DNA from: JADJYF01 sp043782755
GTDB taxonomy: Bacteria; Pseudomonadota; Gammaproteobacteria; Ga0077536
DNA length: 6,125 nucleotides
Direction: 5' to 3'
Assembly: GCA_043782755.1 (NCBI GenBank)
Contig: JAYWAC010000100.1
Span: 1-6,125, forward strand
Part shown: positions 1 through 6,053 of the stretch, in pieces
Layout: each line of letters starts with the position of its first letter
Numbering within the stretch: the first letter of the stretch is position 1
Translations under genes and position numbers: made by a program
The notes under the pieces: model-generated
Told to the model about the DNA's origin: nothing
Seen by the model: only the letters and a program-made list of their open reading frames with translations
Database searches by the model: none

Positions 1-78
1 TCCGACTTCAGTCGGACATTGAAATCAGAGGGCACTGCATGTGCTCCGGACTGAATGTCCGACTGAAGTCAGACCCAC
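1..78. repeat. Convergent REP/BIME-type palindromic repeat pair, left unit cut by window edge
   Basis: Two copies of one palindromic unit face each other. The left copy (1-20) begins TCCGACTTCAGTCGGACATT. The right copy (54-73), read on the minus strand, matches it at 19 of 20 bases. Each unit is itself a hairpin: TCCGACT / AGTCGGA around a 2-base loop. On the minus strand the right unit continues outward into GTGGG (74-78), a one-base variant of the GTAGG head usual in RAYT-associated REP elements. The head of the left unit would lie beyond the window. The two units are separated by 33 bases. The arrangement matches a bacterial interspersed mosaic element. Such units are dispersed in many copies in a genome, which would also explain an assembly break exactly here. 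Confidence 0.75.
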
Positions 79-111
79 AGATGATGCTGGCATACTCGAA
101 GGACAGAACTC

Positions 112-192
112 ATGTCGCAACGGATTGAAGTGCTGCGCGCCAAGATCTGCTTTGACAGCCATGACCGAGGTATGACGGAGACCACTCCATGA
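112..192 (+). CDS. Possible 26-aa micro-ORF translationally coupled to the acyl-CoA ligase
   Basis: A short reading frame starts at ATG 112 and ends at TGA 190-192. The stop overlaps the ATG of the ligase gene (189) as ATGA, the classic arrangement for translational coupling. A good Shine-Dalgarno, AAGGA at 99-103, sits 8 nt before the start. The peptide begins MSQRIEVLRAKICFDSHDRG and ends MTETTP. It has one Cys, is mostly hydrophilic, and shows no signal peptide or membrane segment. Most codons end in G or C, as in the neighbouring genes. An in-frame stop at 82-84 shows it is not the visible tail of a longer gene. I do not recognise the peptide. It could be a small protein, a coupling or regulatory leader, or a chance frame. 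The strong ribosome site and the overlap argue for translation, but not for a function. Confidence 0.4.
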   Translation: MSQRIEVLRAKICFDSHDRGMTETTP

Positions 193-1631
193 CCATGGAA
201 TGCTGGGAATTCCCGCCACGCTACGACGACAGCTACATGCCGCCCGCCGGCAGTCGTTATTGGTTTCCGCAACGCGAGACCATGAACGCCGGCGAGCGCG
301 AACGCGCCATCCTCGGCCGTTTGCAGGAAGTGTGCCGCTACGCCTACGCCCATTCTATTTTCTATCGCAATCATTGGGACGCCGCCGGCTTTCATCCCGC
401 CCAATTGAAATCGCTCGAAGACTTCGAAGACCGTGTGCCGGTAGTCACCAAACAACTCTTACGCGAATCCCAGGCGCGCGAGGCGCCTTTCGGTGAGTAT
501 CTGTGCATTGCGCGCGAAGAAGTGTTCCGCGTGCATGGCACTTCCGGCACGACCGGCAGACCGACAGCCTTCGCCATCAGTCGCAACGATTGGAGCGCGA
601 TTGCCAACGCCCATGCGCGAGTGATGTGGGGCATGGGTCTACGCCCATCGGACACCGTGTGCGTGGCCGCGATCTTCAGTCTCTACTTGGGCAGCTGGGG
701 CGCACTGGCGGGCGCCGAGCGTCTGGGTGCGACGGTCTTTCCCTTTGGCGCCGGCGCGAGTGGCATGAGCGCACGCGCGGTGAGCTGGCTCGATCAGATT
801 CGCCCGACGGTGTTCTACGGCACGCCGACCTATGCGCTACATCTCGCCGAAGTGGCGCGCGAGGAAGGCCTCGACGCGCGCAAGTTCGGCCTGCGCGCGC
901 TGGTATTCTCCGGTGAACCGGGCGCATCGATTCCGGCAGTGGTCGAGAAACTGAGCGCAGCCTTTGATGCACACGTATTCGATGCCGGCTCGATGGCTGA
1001 GATGACGCCTTGGATGCATGCCGCCGGCAGCGCCGAGACCTCACCCGGCATGCTGTTATGGCAAGACGTGGTCTACACCGAGGTCTGCGATCCGACCAAC
1101 TATCGCCGCGTGCCCTATGGCAGTCGTGGCACACCGGTATACACCCACCTCGAACGCAGTTCGCAGCCGATGATTCGATTGGTGTCGGGCGATCTGGCGA
1201 TCTGGGAACATGGTCCAAACCCTTGCGGCCGCACCTATCCGCGACTGCCGAACGGCATCTTCGGCCGCATCGACGACATGTTCACTATCCGTGGCGAGAA
1301 CATCTATCCGAGCGAGATCGATGCGGTCTTAAATGCCGTGCCCGATTACGGCGGCGAGCATCGCATCCTCATTACCCGCGACGGCGCGATGGATGAATTG
1401 CTGCTGCAAGTAGAGATCGAGGACGAGGCACGCAGCGATACCGCGCGACTCGCAGCGTTCAGCGAGACCGTGCGTCATCGATTGTTGAAAACGCTCGCCG
1501 TACGGGCGCAGCTGGAAGTGGTCTCTTCCCACAGTTTTCCACGCACCGATTTCAAGGCACGCCGCGTGATCGAGAACCGCGAAGTGTTCCGCGATATGCA
1601 GCGCAAGCTCGAAAGTGACCCGCGCTCATGA
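189..1631 (+). CDS. PaaK-like AMP-forming acyl-CoA ligase (phenylacetate-CoA ligase family)
   Basis: This 480-aa cytoplasmic enzyme belongs to the adenylate-forming superfamily: acid + ATP gives an acyl-adenylate, then an acyl-CoA. Residues 21-75 match the PaaK N-terminal pattern (RYWFPQRETM, then a YAYAHSIFYR helix and LKSLEDFE). The ATP P-loop is HGTSGTTGRPT at 116-126. Further core motifs are SGEPG 241-245, GSMAEMTP 267-274 (the Y/GxTE position), SGD 333-335, and GR.DD with RGENIYPSEID at 359-378. The C-terminal PRTDFKARR at 451-459 carries the likely catalytic Lys456. All core motifs are intact. Length is slightly above the roughly 430-440 aa of PaaK, mostly from about 20 extra N-terminal residues. 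GGAG at 177-180, 8 nt before ATG 189, supports the start; ATG 195 is an alternative. The PaaK/CapK group includes aryl-acid ligases and capsule-associated members, so the acid is undetermined. A beta-helix protein gene follows, recalling the PaaK/PaaY pairing. Confidence 0.9.
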   Translation: MTMECWEFPPRYDDSYMPPAGSRYWFPQRETMNAGERERAILGRLQEVCRYAYAHSIFYRNHWDAAGFHPAQLKSLEDFEDRVPVVTKQLLRESQAREAPFGEYLCIAREEVFRVHGTSGTTGRPTAFAISRNDWSAIANAHARVMWGMGLRPSDTVCVAAIFSLYLGSWGALAGAERLGATVFPFGAGASGMSARAVSWLDQIRPTVFYGTPTYALHLAEVAREEGLDARKFGLRALVFSGEPGASIPAVVEKLSAAFDAHVFDAGSMAEMTPWMHAAGSAETSPGMLLWQDVVYTEVCDPTNYRRVPYGSRGTPVYTHLERSSQPMIRLVSGDLAIWEHGPNPCGRTYPRLPNGIFGRIDDMFTIRGENIYPSEIDAVLNAVPDYGGEHRILITRDGAMDELLLQVEIEDEARSDTARLAAFSETVRHRLLKTLAVRAQLEVVSSHSFPRTDFKARRVIENREVFRDMQRKLESDPRS

Positions 1632-1726
1632 GCGTGCCGGTGTCTTCACTTGAACGACTCGCACGCGCGGCGCGCAGTGTTTTAATTATTTTGAATAAGC
1701 AATATTTCGGAGCCTGGTCGCGATGA
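1628..1726 (+). CDS. Possible 32-aa micro-ORF bridging ligase and beta-helix genes
   Basis: The frame opens at ATG 1628, overlapping the ligase stop as ATGA. It closes at TGA 1724-1726, overlapping the ATG (1723) of the next gene, again as ATGA. It thus fills the whole gap and would couple both neighbours. The peptide begins MSVPVSSLERLARAARSVLI and ends ILNKQYFGAWSR. It is basic, with an amphipathic-looking stretch (LERLARAARSVLIIL, residues 8-22) and an aromatic tail. Its second half (from about 1679) is unusually AT-rich and uses codons such as TTA, ATT, TTG and AAT that are scarce in the neighbours. No clear Shine-Dalgarno precedes it, so initiation would rely on coupling. I do not recognise it. 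It may be a real small protein, or the segment may instead be an untranslated spacer containing the next gene's ribosome site (GGAG 1709-1712). Confidence 0.38.
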   Translation: MSVPVSSLERLARAARSVLIILNKQYFGAWSR

Positions 1727-2766
1727 TCGTCATTCCCTATCTCGAATTCCGCCCGCGCATCGGTGCCGATCTGCAGGCCGCCGCCGATGCCGCCGTGATC
1801 GGTCGCGCCGAGGTCGGTGCGCGCTGCCATCTCGGCCAGCTCGCCACCCTGCGCGCCGACGGCGAGGGCATACGCATCGGTGATGACTGCTGGTTTGGCG
1901 ACTTCAGCACCGTGCACATCGCCCACGGCGTATTCCCGGCAACGGTCGGCAACGGTGTCAGCGTGGCGAGCTTCGGTCTGGCGCATGCCTGTGATCTCGG
2001 CGACGGTTGCGTGGTCGGTGAACACGCGCTGGTGATGGATAACAGCCGCGTCGGCGCCGGCGCGATGATCGCAGCCGACAGTGTCGTGCCGCCCGGCAAG
2101 ACCCTGGCGGGTGGTTGGCTGTATGCCGGCGTGCCGGCCAAGGCCGTGCGCTCGATCACCGCCGAGGAACTGGACACTTTGCATGCCCTCGTACGCAGCG
2201 GCGCCCATAGCCGCGACGCGGCGGTGAATGCACTGCTGCGCACCGTGCAAACGCTGCCACCTGTGCGTCGAGTGGCGGGCTTCGGTCTGCCGTCCAAGAT
2301 CACCGCGAGTGCCTATATCGCACCGACTGCGATACTCGAAGGCAATCTCAGCCTCGCTGCCGGCGCGAGCGTGTGGTTCGGCGTCGAGATGGTCGGGGGT
2401 GGCGATATCGTGATCGGTGCCGACAGCAATGTGCAGGACAACACCCGTATCGAACTCAATGCAGGCGAACGCGTGCTATTAGGTCAACGCGTGACGGTTG
2501 GCCATAACGTGCGCATGGCGGCCTGTGTGGTAGAAGACGGCGCAATGGTCGGCATGGGCTCGGTGGTCGGCGCCGGCACCATCGTGCGCGCTGGTGGCGT
2601 GATCGCGGCAGGCGCACAGACCGCACCGGGCACCCTCGTGCGCACCGGTGAGATCTGGTCAGGCTCGCCGGCACAACGCTGGAAGCCCTTACCGGAAGAC
2701 AACCGCGCCAACTTCGCGCGCGGGGTTGATGTGTATGTTGAATACGCGGCAAATTATTCGCGCTGA
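1723..2766 (+). CDS. Tandem double left-handed beta-helix protein, gamma-carbonic anhydrase/PaaY-like
   Basis: This 347-aa protein has two hexapeptide-repeat domains, roughly residues 14-143 and 195-323. They are joined by a helical linker (about 146-180), and a short helical tail follows. Repeats such as VVGEHALVMDNSRVGAGAMI in the first domain and AMVGMGSVVGAGTIVRAGGV in the second show the left-handed beta-helix. Each domain aligns with single-domain YrdA/PaaY proteins (about 180-200 aa), so this is a fused or duplicated pair. The zinc-ligand positions are split. Domain 1 has H65 and H88 but S83 at the middle position; domain 2 has E244, H261 and A266. Domain 1 also keeps the R44/D46 pair of the RGD motif, while domain 2 keeps QD at 238-239. 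GGAG at 1709-1712, 10 nt upstream, supports ATG 1723. A role in CoA-thioester hydrolysis or acyl transfer with the upstream ligase is inference. Other hexapeptide acyltransferase activities cannot be excluded. Confidence 0.85.
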   Translation: MIVIPYLEFRPRIGADLQAAADAAVIGRAEVGARCHLGQLATLRADGEGIRIGDDCWFGDFSTVHIAHGVFPATVGNGVSVASFGLAHACDLGDGCVVGEHALVMDNSRVGAGAMIAADSVVPPGKTLAGGWLYAGVPAKAVRSITAEELDTLHALVRSGAHSRDAAVNALLRTVQTLPPVRRVAGFGLPSKITASAYIAPTAILEGNLSLAAGASVWFGVEMVGGGDIVIGADSNVQDNTRIELNAGERVLLGQRVTVGHNVRMAACVVEDGAMVGMGSVVGAGTIVRAGGVIAAGAQTAPGTLVRTGEIWSGSPAQRWKPLPEDNRANFARGVDVYVEYAANYSR

Positions 2767-2776
2767 GGCTCTTGTT

Positions 2777-2855
2777 GTAGATGCGACCATTCGCACATTC
2801 AAAGGCGCGCCACAACGTGTAGCAATGGCATGAATGTGCGAATGGTCGCACCTAC
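2777..2855. repeat. Convergent REP pair (BIME) between the two operons
   Basis: The left unit (2777-2801) starts GTAGATGCGACCATTCGCAC and runs on through ATTCA. The right unit (2831-2855), read on the minus strand, starts GTAGGTGCGACCATTCGCAC with the same ATTCA tail. They match at 24 of 25 bases and face each other across 29 bases. Each unit carries the GTAG head typical of REP elements handled by RAYT (TnpA-REP) proteins, then a stem (GTGCGA/TCGCAC in the right unit, one pair shorter in the left) around CCAT. A transcript through the pair could fold into one 25-bp hairpin that might protect the 3' end of the upstream message. No T-run follows, so it is not an obvious intrinsic terminator. 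No RAYT gene lies in the window, so the element would be mobilised in trans if at all. Confidence 0.9.
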
Positions 2856-2908
2856 GGGAGATCCGCGTTCAGAGACGCAAGCCGCGCACCCCGCTCCATT
2901 GATCTCCC
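2856..2908. repeat. Small 8-bp inverted repeat in the intergenic leader
   Basis: GGGAGATC at 2856-2863 is matched perfectly by GATCTCCC at 2901-2908, with 37 bases between the arms. The left arm abuts the REP pair directly. It lies upstream of the protease gene and could be a leader hairpin or an operator half-site pair. Eight bases over this distance can also arise by chance, and no known regulator motif is recognised. Confidence 0.3.
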
Positions 2909-2941
2909 CCACAATTCGCGGCACTCTTGCCGCTGCCTCAC

Positions 2942-2945
2942 AGGA
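2942..2945 (+). promoter_or_regulatory. Ribosome binding site that fixes the protease start at 2956
   Basis: AGGA lies 10 nt before ATG 2956. The frame is open further upstream to ATG 2830, but that codon sits at the edge of the right REP unit. Translation from there would place 42 unlikely residues in front of an obvious signal peptide, so this site supports the shorter product. Confidence 0.6.
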
Positions 2946-2955
2946 CCTTGATTTC

Positions 2956-3540
2956 ATGCGCCTCATTTCATTGCGTCGCAACGCGACGAATTCTTTGGCG
3001 GCGCTGTTGTTGATGCTGGTCGCTCTCTCTAGCCAGGCTGCGGCCACCGCGCTGGCATCCCACGAAGCCATGCCGGTCTATGGCTGGCTGGAATGGGCTT
3101 ACGTTGAACCGCATCACGTGCATCTCAAGGCCAAACTCGATTCCGGTGCCAAGACCTCGTCGCTGTCGGCTATCGATGTCGAGCGCTTCGAGCGCGACGG
3201 CGCGGCGTGGATGCGCTTTCACGTGCCGATCTCGGCCAGAGACGGTGGCACCGCCGAGCCGCAATTGATCGCAATGGAAAGCCGTCTCGAAAAGGAAGTG
3301 CTGATCAAAAGCCATGGCAGCGGTCCCTCGCGCCGGCCGGTAGTGCAAATCGCCGTGTGTCTCGGCGCTCAAGTGTTCGTCACGCCGGTCACGCTGACCG
3401 ATCGCAGCCATTTCAACTATCCGTTGCTACTGGGCCGTTCTGCGCTGCGCGGGCGGGCGCTGCTCGATGTCTCGCGGATTTATGTCAATGGCGCCAACGC
3501 CGCAAGCTGTGCAGCTGGCGCGCACCACATCAAGGATTGA
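2956..3540 (+). CDS. Exported retropepsin-like aspartic protease (PF05618 'ATP-dependent zinc protease', RimB-like)
   Basis: This 194-aa protein starts with a classic Sec signal: basic MRLISLRRN, then the hydrophobic core SLAALLLMLVALSS, and Ala-rich cleavage options near residues 28-34. The mature part is therefore periplasmic. The active-site motif of retropepsin-like proteases is KLDSGAKTSSL, with catalytic Asp62 in DSGA 62-65. One such Asp per chain means it should work as a dimer. RRPVVQIAVCLG (about 126-137) and NYPLLLGRSAL (about 154-164) are family signatures. The old family name 'ATP-dependent zinc protease' is misleading, since I see no ATP or zinc motif. Characterised Pseudomonas RimB, of the same family, works with the RimK glutamate ligase, and here a RimK-like ligase is encoded two genes downstream. 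It is the first gene of the operon; the next start is 10 nt past the stop. Substrate unknown. Confidence 0.88.
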   Translation: MRLISLRRNATNSLAALLLMLVALSSQAAATALASHEAMPVYGWLEWAYVEPHHVHLKAKLDSGAKTSSLSAIDVERFERDGAAWMRFHVPISARDGGTAEPQLIAMESRLEKEVLIKSHGSGPSRRPVVQIAVCLGAQVFVTPVTLTDRSHFNYPLLLGRSALRGRALLDVSRIYVNGANAASCAAGAHHIKD

Positions 3541-3550
3541 GTTAGGCGTC

Positions 3551-5110
3551 GTGAAACGACTGCAAGCTATCGTACTCGTGCTGCTCCTGACCCTCGCCGC
3601 ACTTGCACTCATGTATGCCAAGATTACCCGCCTCGGCCTGCCACTGTTGCCCCATCAGCTTGAGCAGGTGTGGTCGGTGGAAGCGAAGATTGAATTCGAC
3701 GCCAGCCGTCATGCGACCGTGGTCGATTTCGACATTCCTGACAAACTCGGTCAGTTCGTGCGTCTCGATGAATACTTCATCTCGCGCGGCTATGGTCTTA
3801 ATGTCGGCATTCGCAATCACGATCGTCGCGCCGAATGGTCGACGCGCCAGGCGCGCGGCGCGCAGCGTCTCTATTACCGTCTTGAAGCGGTGCCACAGAG
3901 CCAGGACGACCCGCTAGAACCGTCCAAGCATGTGCCGGCAGCGCCGGCCACGCCGACCTACGCCGAACCGCTGGCGTCAGCGATTCAGGACACCCTCGGT
4001 AACGTGCGTGACGAATCGGCCAATGTCTTCACCTTCGTCAGTCAGACGCTGGTCAAACTGAACGCGCTCGCGCCCAACGACAATGTCATGATCATCCGCG
4101 ACAACCTCGATCGCGCCAGCGAGGCCTGGGTCGAGCGTCTGATCTACGTGCTGGCCGGCGCCAATATCACCGCACGCATGGTGCGTGGCGTGATCCTCGA
4201 AGACCGCGCCGCCAAGCAACATCTGACGCCCTGGCTGGAAGTGCACAACGGCACACGCTGGCAAGGCTTCAATCCCCAGAGCGGCAATCGCGGCTATCCC
4301 GACAACTTTCTGCGCTGGTCGGTGGGTGACGAGCCCTTGCTGCAGATAGAAGGTGGGCATAACAACAACGTCACGTTCTCGGTGTCGCGCTACGCACAAT
4401 CGCCAACCATGGTCGCGCGCGCACGCGGGGTCGCCAACGACACCCTGCTCGCCAGCACCATGTTATTCAACCTGCCGGTCAGCACGCAGAACGTCTATCG
4501 TGTGTTGTTGATGGTGCCTTTCGGCGCGCTGGTGGTGGCCTTCATGCGCACCATCGTCGGTCTGCCGACGCTCGGCACCTTCATGCCCATCCTGGTCGCC
4601 CTCGCGTTTCGTGAAACCGAACTCGCGTGGGGCATCGCCTTGTTCATTCTCATCACGACCTGCGGACTGTCCTTGCGTTTCTATCTTGAACGCCTGCAAT
4701 TGCTGCTGGTGCCGCGCTTGTGTGCGGTGCTGGTGCTGGTGGTGTTGTTGATGGTAACCATCAGCCTGGTATGTGGTCGACTCGGCATCGACAAGGGTTT
4801 TTCCATCGCGCTGTTCCCGATAGTCATCCTGACCATGGTCATCGAGCGCATGTCGGTGATCTGGGAAGAATCAGGACCAGGGCAGGCGCTGAAAGAAGGC
4901 CTGGGCAGTCTCAGCGTCGCCATTCTTGGCTATCTGGTCATGAAGAACGAACACCTCACACATCTGGTGTTCCTGTTCCCAGAATCGCTGTTGATCCTGC
5001 TCGCGGTGTTCATCCTGATGGGTCGTTACACCGGCTATCGCCTGCTAGAAGTGGCGCGCTTCAAGGATATCGTCGAGGCGCCGGCGTCCGATGCTAAGCC
5101 GCATCCGTAA
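3551..5110 (+). CDS. Inactive transglutaminase-like domain fused to seven transmembrane helices
   Basis: This 519-aa inner-membrane protein has a basic N-terminus (VKR), a first helix at about 3-23, and a long soluble part of nearly 300 residues. Seven further hydrophobic helices follow at about 316-334, 337-353, 357-375, 388-408, 415-432, 450-464 and 470-490. By the positive-inside rule the soluble part is periplasmic and the C-terminus cytoplasmic. Residues about 180-245 keep the transglutaminase/papain-like fold pattern but not its triad. The Cys position falls in DRASEAW (187-193), the His of HAWVEV is Thr226 (TPWLEV), and the Asp of DPT is Asn241. No Cys occurs before residue 371, so thiol catalysis is impossible. 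GTG 3551 is chosen because in-frame ATG codons further upstream lie inside the protease gene; its ribosome site is weak (TAGG 3543-3546). The family matches PF14400/PF14402. It is probably a binding, scaffold or transport partner of the flanking ligase and protease (inference). Confidence 0.88.
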   Translation: MKRLQAIVLVLLLTLAALALMYAKITRLGLPLLPHQLEQVWSVEAKIEFDASRHATVVDFDIPDKLGQFVRLDEYFISRGYGLNVGIRNHDRRAEWSTRQARGAQRLYYRLEAVPQSQDDPLEPSKHVPAAPATPTYAEPLASAIQDTLGNVRDESANVFTFVSQTLVKLNALAPNDNVMIIRDNLDRASEAWVERLIYVLAGANITARMVRGVILEDRAAKQHLTPWLEVHNGTRWQGFNPQSGNRGYPDNFLRWSVGDEPLLQIEGGHNNNVTFSVSRYAQSPTMVARARGVANDTLLASTMLFNLPVSTQNVYRVLLMVPFGALVVAFMRTIVGLPTLGTFMPILVALAFRETELAWGIALFILITTCGLSLRFYLERLQLLLVPRLCAVLVLVVLLMVTISLVCGRLGIDKGFSIALFPIVILTMVIERMSVIWEESGPGQALKEGLGSLSVAILGYLVMKNEHLTHLVFLFPESLLILLAVFILMGRYTGYRLLEVARFKDIVEAPASDAKPHP

Positions 5111-6053
5111 GCTCAGAGCGGCCGGCGTAGTCGGCATCAATAACCGCAATCGCGGTTACATCATGCCGCACAACCCGCGCGCCCTGTACGCGCGAGTCGA
5201 CGACAAGGTTGAGACCAAGCGCCTCGCCATTGCCGCCGGCATTGCGGTACCCGAACTCTATGGGCTCATCCACGCGGTGCGCGAGGCCAAGAACTTTGCG
5301 CGCATGGTCGAGGCGCATCGCGACTTCGTCATCAAGCCGGCCCATGGCAGCGGTGGCAAAGGCATCCTGGTCATCACCGACCGGCGCCGCGACATGTACA
5401 TCAAGAGTGACGGTCACGCGTTGAGTGCGGCCGAGGTGCGGCATCACATCGAGAACGTGCTGGGCGGCGTCTACAGTCTCGGTGGCCAGCCCGATCAGGC
5501 CATCATCGAATACCGCGTGAAGTTCGATCGCGTGTTTGAAGCGGTCAGCTATCGCGGCGTGCCGGATATCCGTGTGCTGGTCTATCGCGGTGTACCGGCG
5601 ATGGCCATGCTGCGCCTGCCGACGCGTCGCTCCGACGGTCGCGCCAACCTGCACCAGGGCGCGGTCGGCGCCGGTATCGAGATGTTGACTGGCGCCACCA
5701 CGCTGGCGGTGTACCAGAACCGTCGTATCGATGAACACCCCGACTTCGGCACCGCCCTCGGCGGCCTCATGATCCCCGGTTGGCCAGCCCTATTGCTGCT
5801 GGCCGCGCGCTGCCAGGATCTCGCGCCTCTCGGTTATCTCGGTGTCGACATGGTGCTGGATGCCGAGCTCGGCCCGCTGATTCTGGAATTGAACGCCCGC
5901 CCCGGCCTCGGCATTCAGATCGCCAACGGCCGGGGCCTGCGCGGCGTACTCAACTTCATCGATGCCGCCGCGCCTCTGCCGACCGACGCCGCCGCGCGGG
6001 TGGCGGTGATGCGGACGTACTACGAAAGTGTGAAGGGGCAGCCTGAGGCCTGA
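5091..6053 (+). CDS. RimK-like ATP-grasp ligase (alpha-L-glutamate ligase-related)
   Basis: This 320-aa soluble enzyme should join a carboxyl group to an amine by way of an acyl phosphate, as RimK adds glutamate to a C-terminus. The N-terminal signature of this subgroup is GINNRNRGYIMPHNPRALY at 15-33, then VDDKVETK. ATP-grasp elements follow in order: FVIKP with Lys82, the glycine loop GSGGKG 86-91, the hinge IIEYRV with Glu140, DIRVLVY 159-165, ANLHQGAVGAG 185-195, and the metal and nucleotide end GVDMVLD with Asp253 and LELNARPG with Glu266, Asn268 and Arg270. There is no signal peptide or membrane helix, consistent with cytoplasmic ATP use. ATG 5091 overlaps the 7TM gene by 20 bp; GAGG at 5075-5078 lies 12 nt upstream. 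The overlap and the family's usual partners imply one functional unit. Which amino acid and acceptor are used is not visible. The name follows the family. Confidence 0.9.
   Translation: MLSRIRKLRAAGVVGINNRNRGYIMPHNPRALYARVDDKVETKRLAIAAGIAVPELYGLIHAVREAKNFARMVEAHRDFVIKPAHGSGGKGILVITDRRRDMYIKSDGHALSAAEVRHHIENVLGGVYSLGGQPDQAIIEYRVKFDRVFEAVSYRGVPDIRVLVYRGVPAMAMLRLPTRRSDGRANLHQGAVGAGIEMLTGATTLAVYQNRRIDEHPDFGTALGGLMIPGWPALLLLAARCQDLAPLGYLGVDMVLDAELGPLILELNARPGLGIQIANGRGLRGVLNFIDAAAPLPTDAAARVAVMRTYYESVKGQPEA

Noticed and set aside
676..1218. 180-aa Arg/Ser-rich open frame on the minus strand
   Set aside because: It is fully inside the ligase gene, and its arginine and serine excess is a reverse-strand effect of sense codons rich in G and C.
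1552..2250. 232-aa open frame on the minus strand
   Set aside because: It lies antisense to the end of the ligase gene and the start of the beta-helix gene, crossing between them. It has no family motif and shows the His/Ala/Gly/Arg-rich make-up typical of antisense frames in GC-rich DNA.
2777..2855. CRISPR array or intrinsic terminator reading of the inverted pair
   Set aside because: There are only two units and they face each other rather than lying in tandem, so it is not CRISPR. No T-run follows the hairpin, so it is not an intrinsic terminator. The GTAG heads fit REP units.
2899..2927. TTGATC with CACTCT 17 bases later as a promoter for the protease operon
   Set aside because: The -10 match is poor (two of six bases), and the -35 overlaps the small inverted repeat. 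Too weak to annotate.
3467..3550. ATG 3467 as the start of the 7TM protein
   Set aside because: It would overlap the protease gene by 74 bp and add 28 residues before a normal basic N-terminus and first helix. GTG 3551 gives a better membrane-protein start.
5094..5738. 214-aa open frame on the minus strand
   Set aside because: It is fully antisense to the clear ATP-grasp ligase gene, and its composition follows from the sense codons. No ribosome site or domain was recognised.
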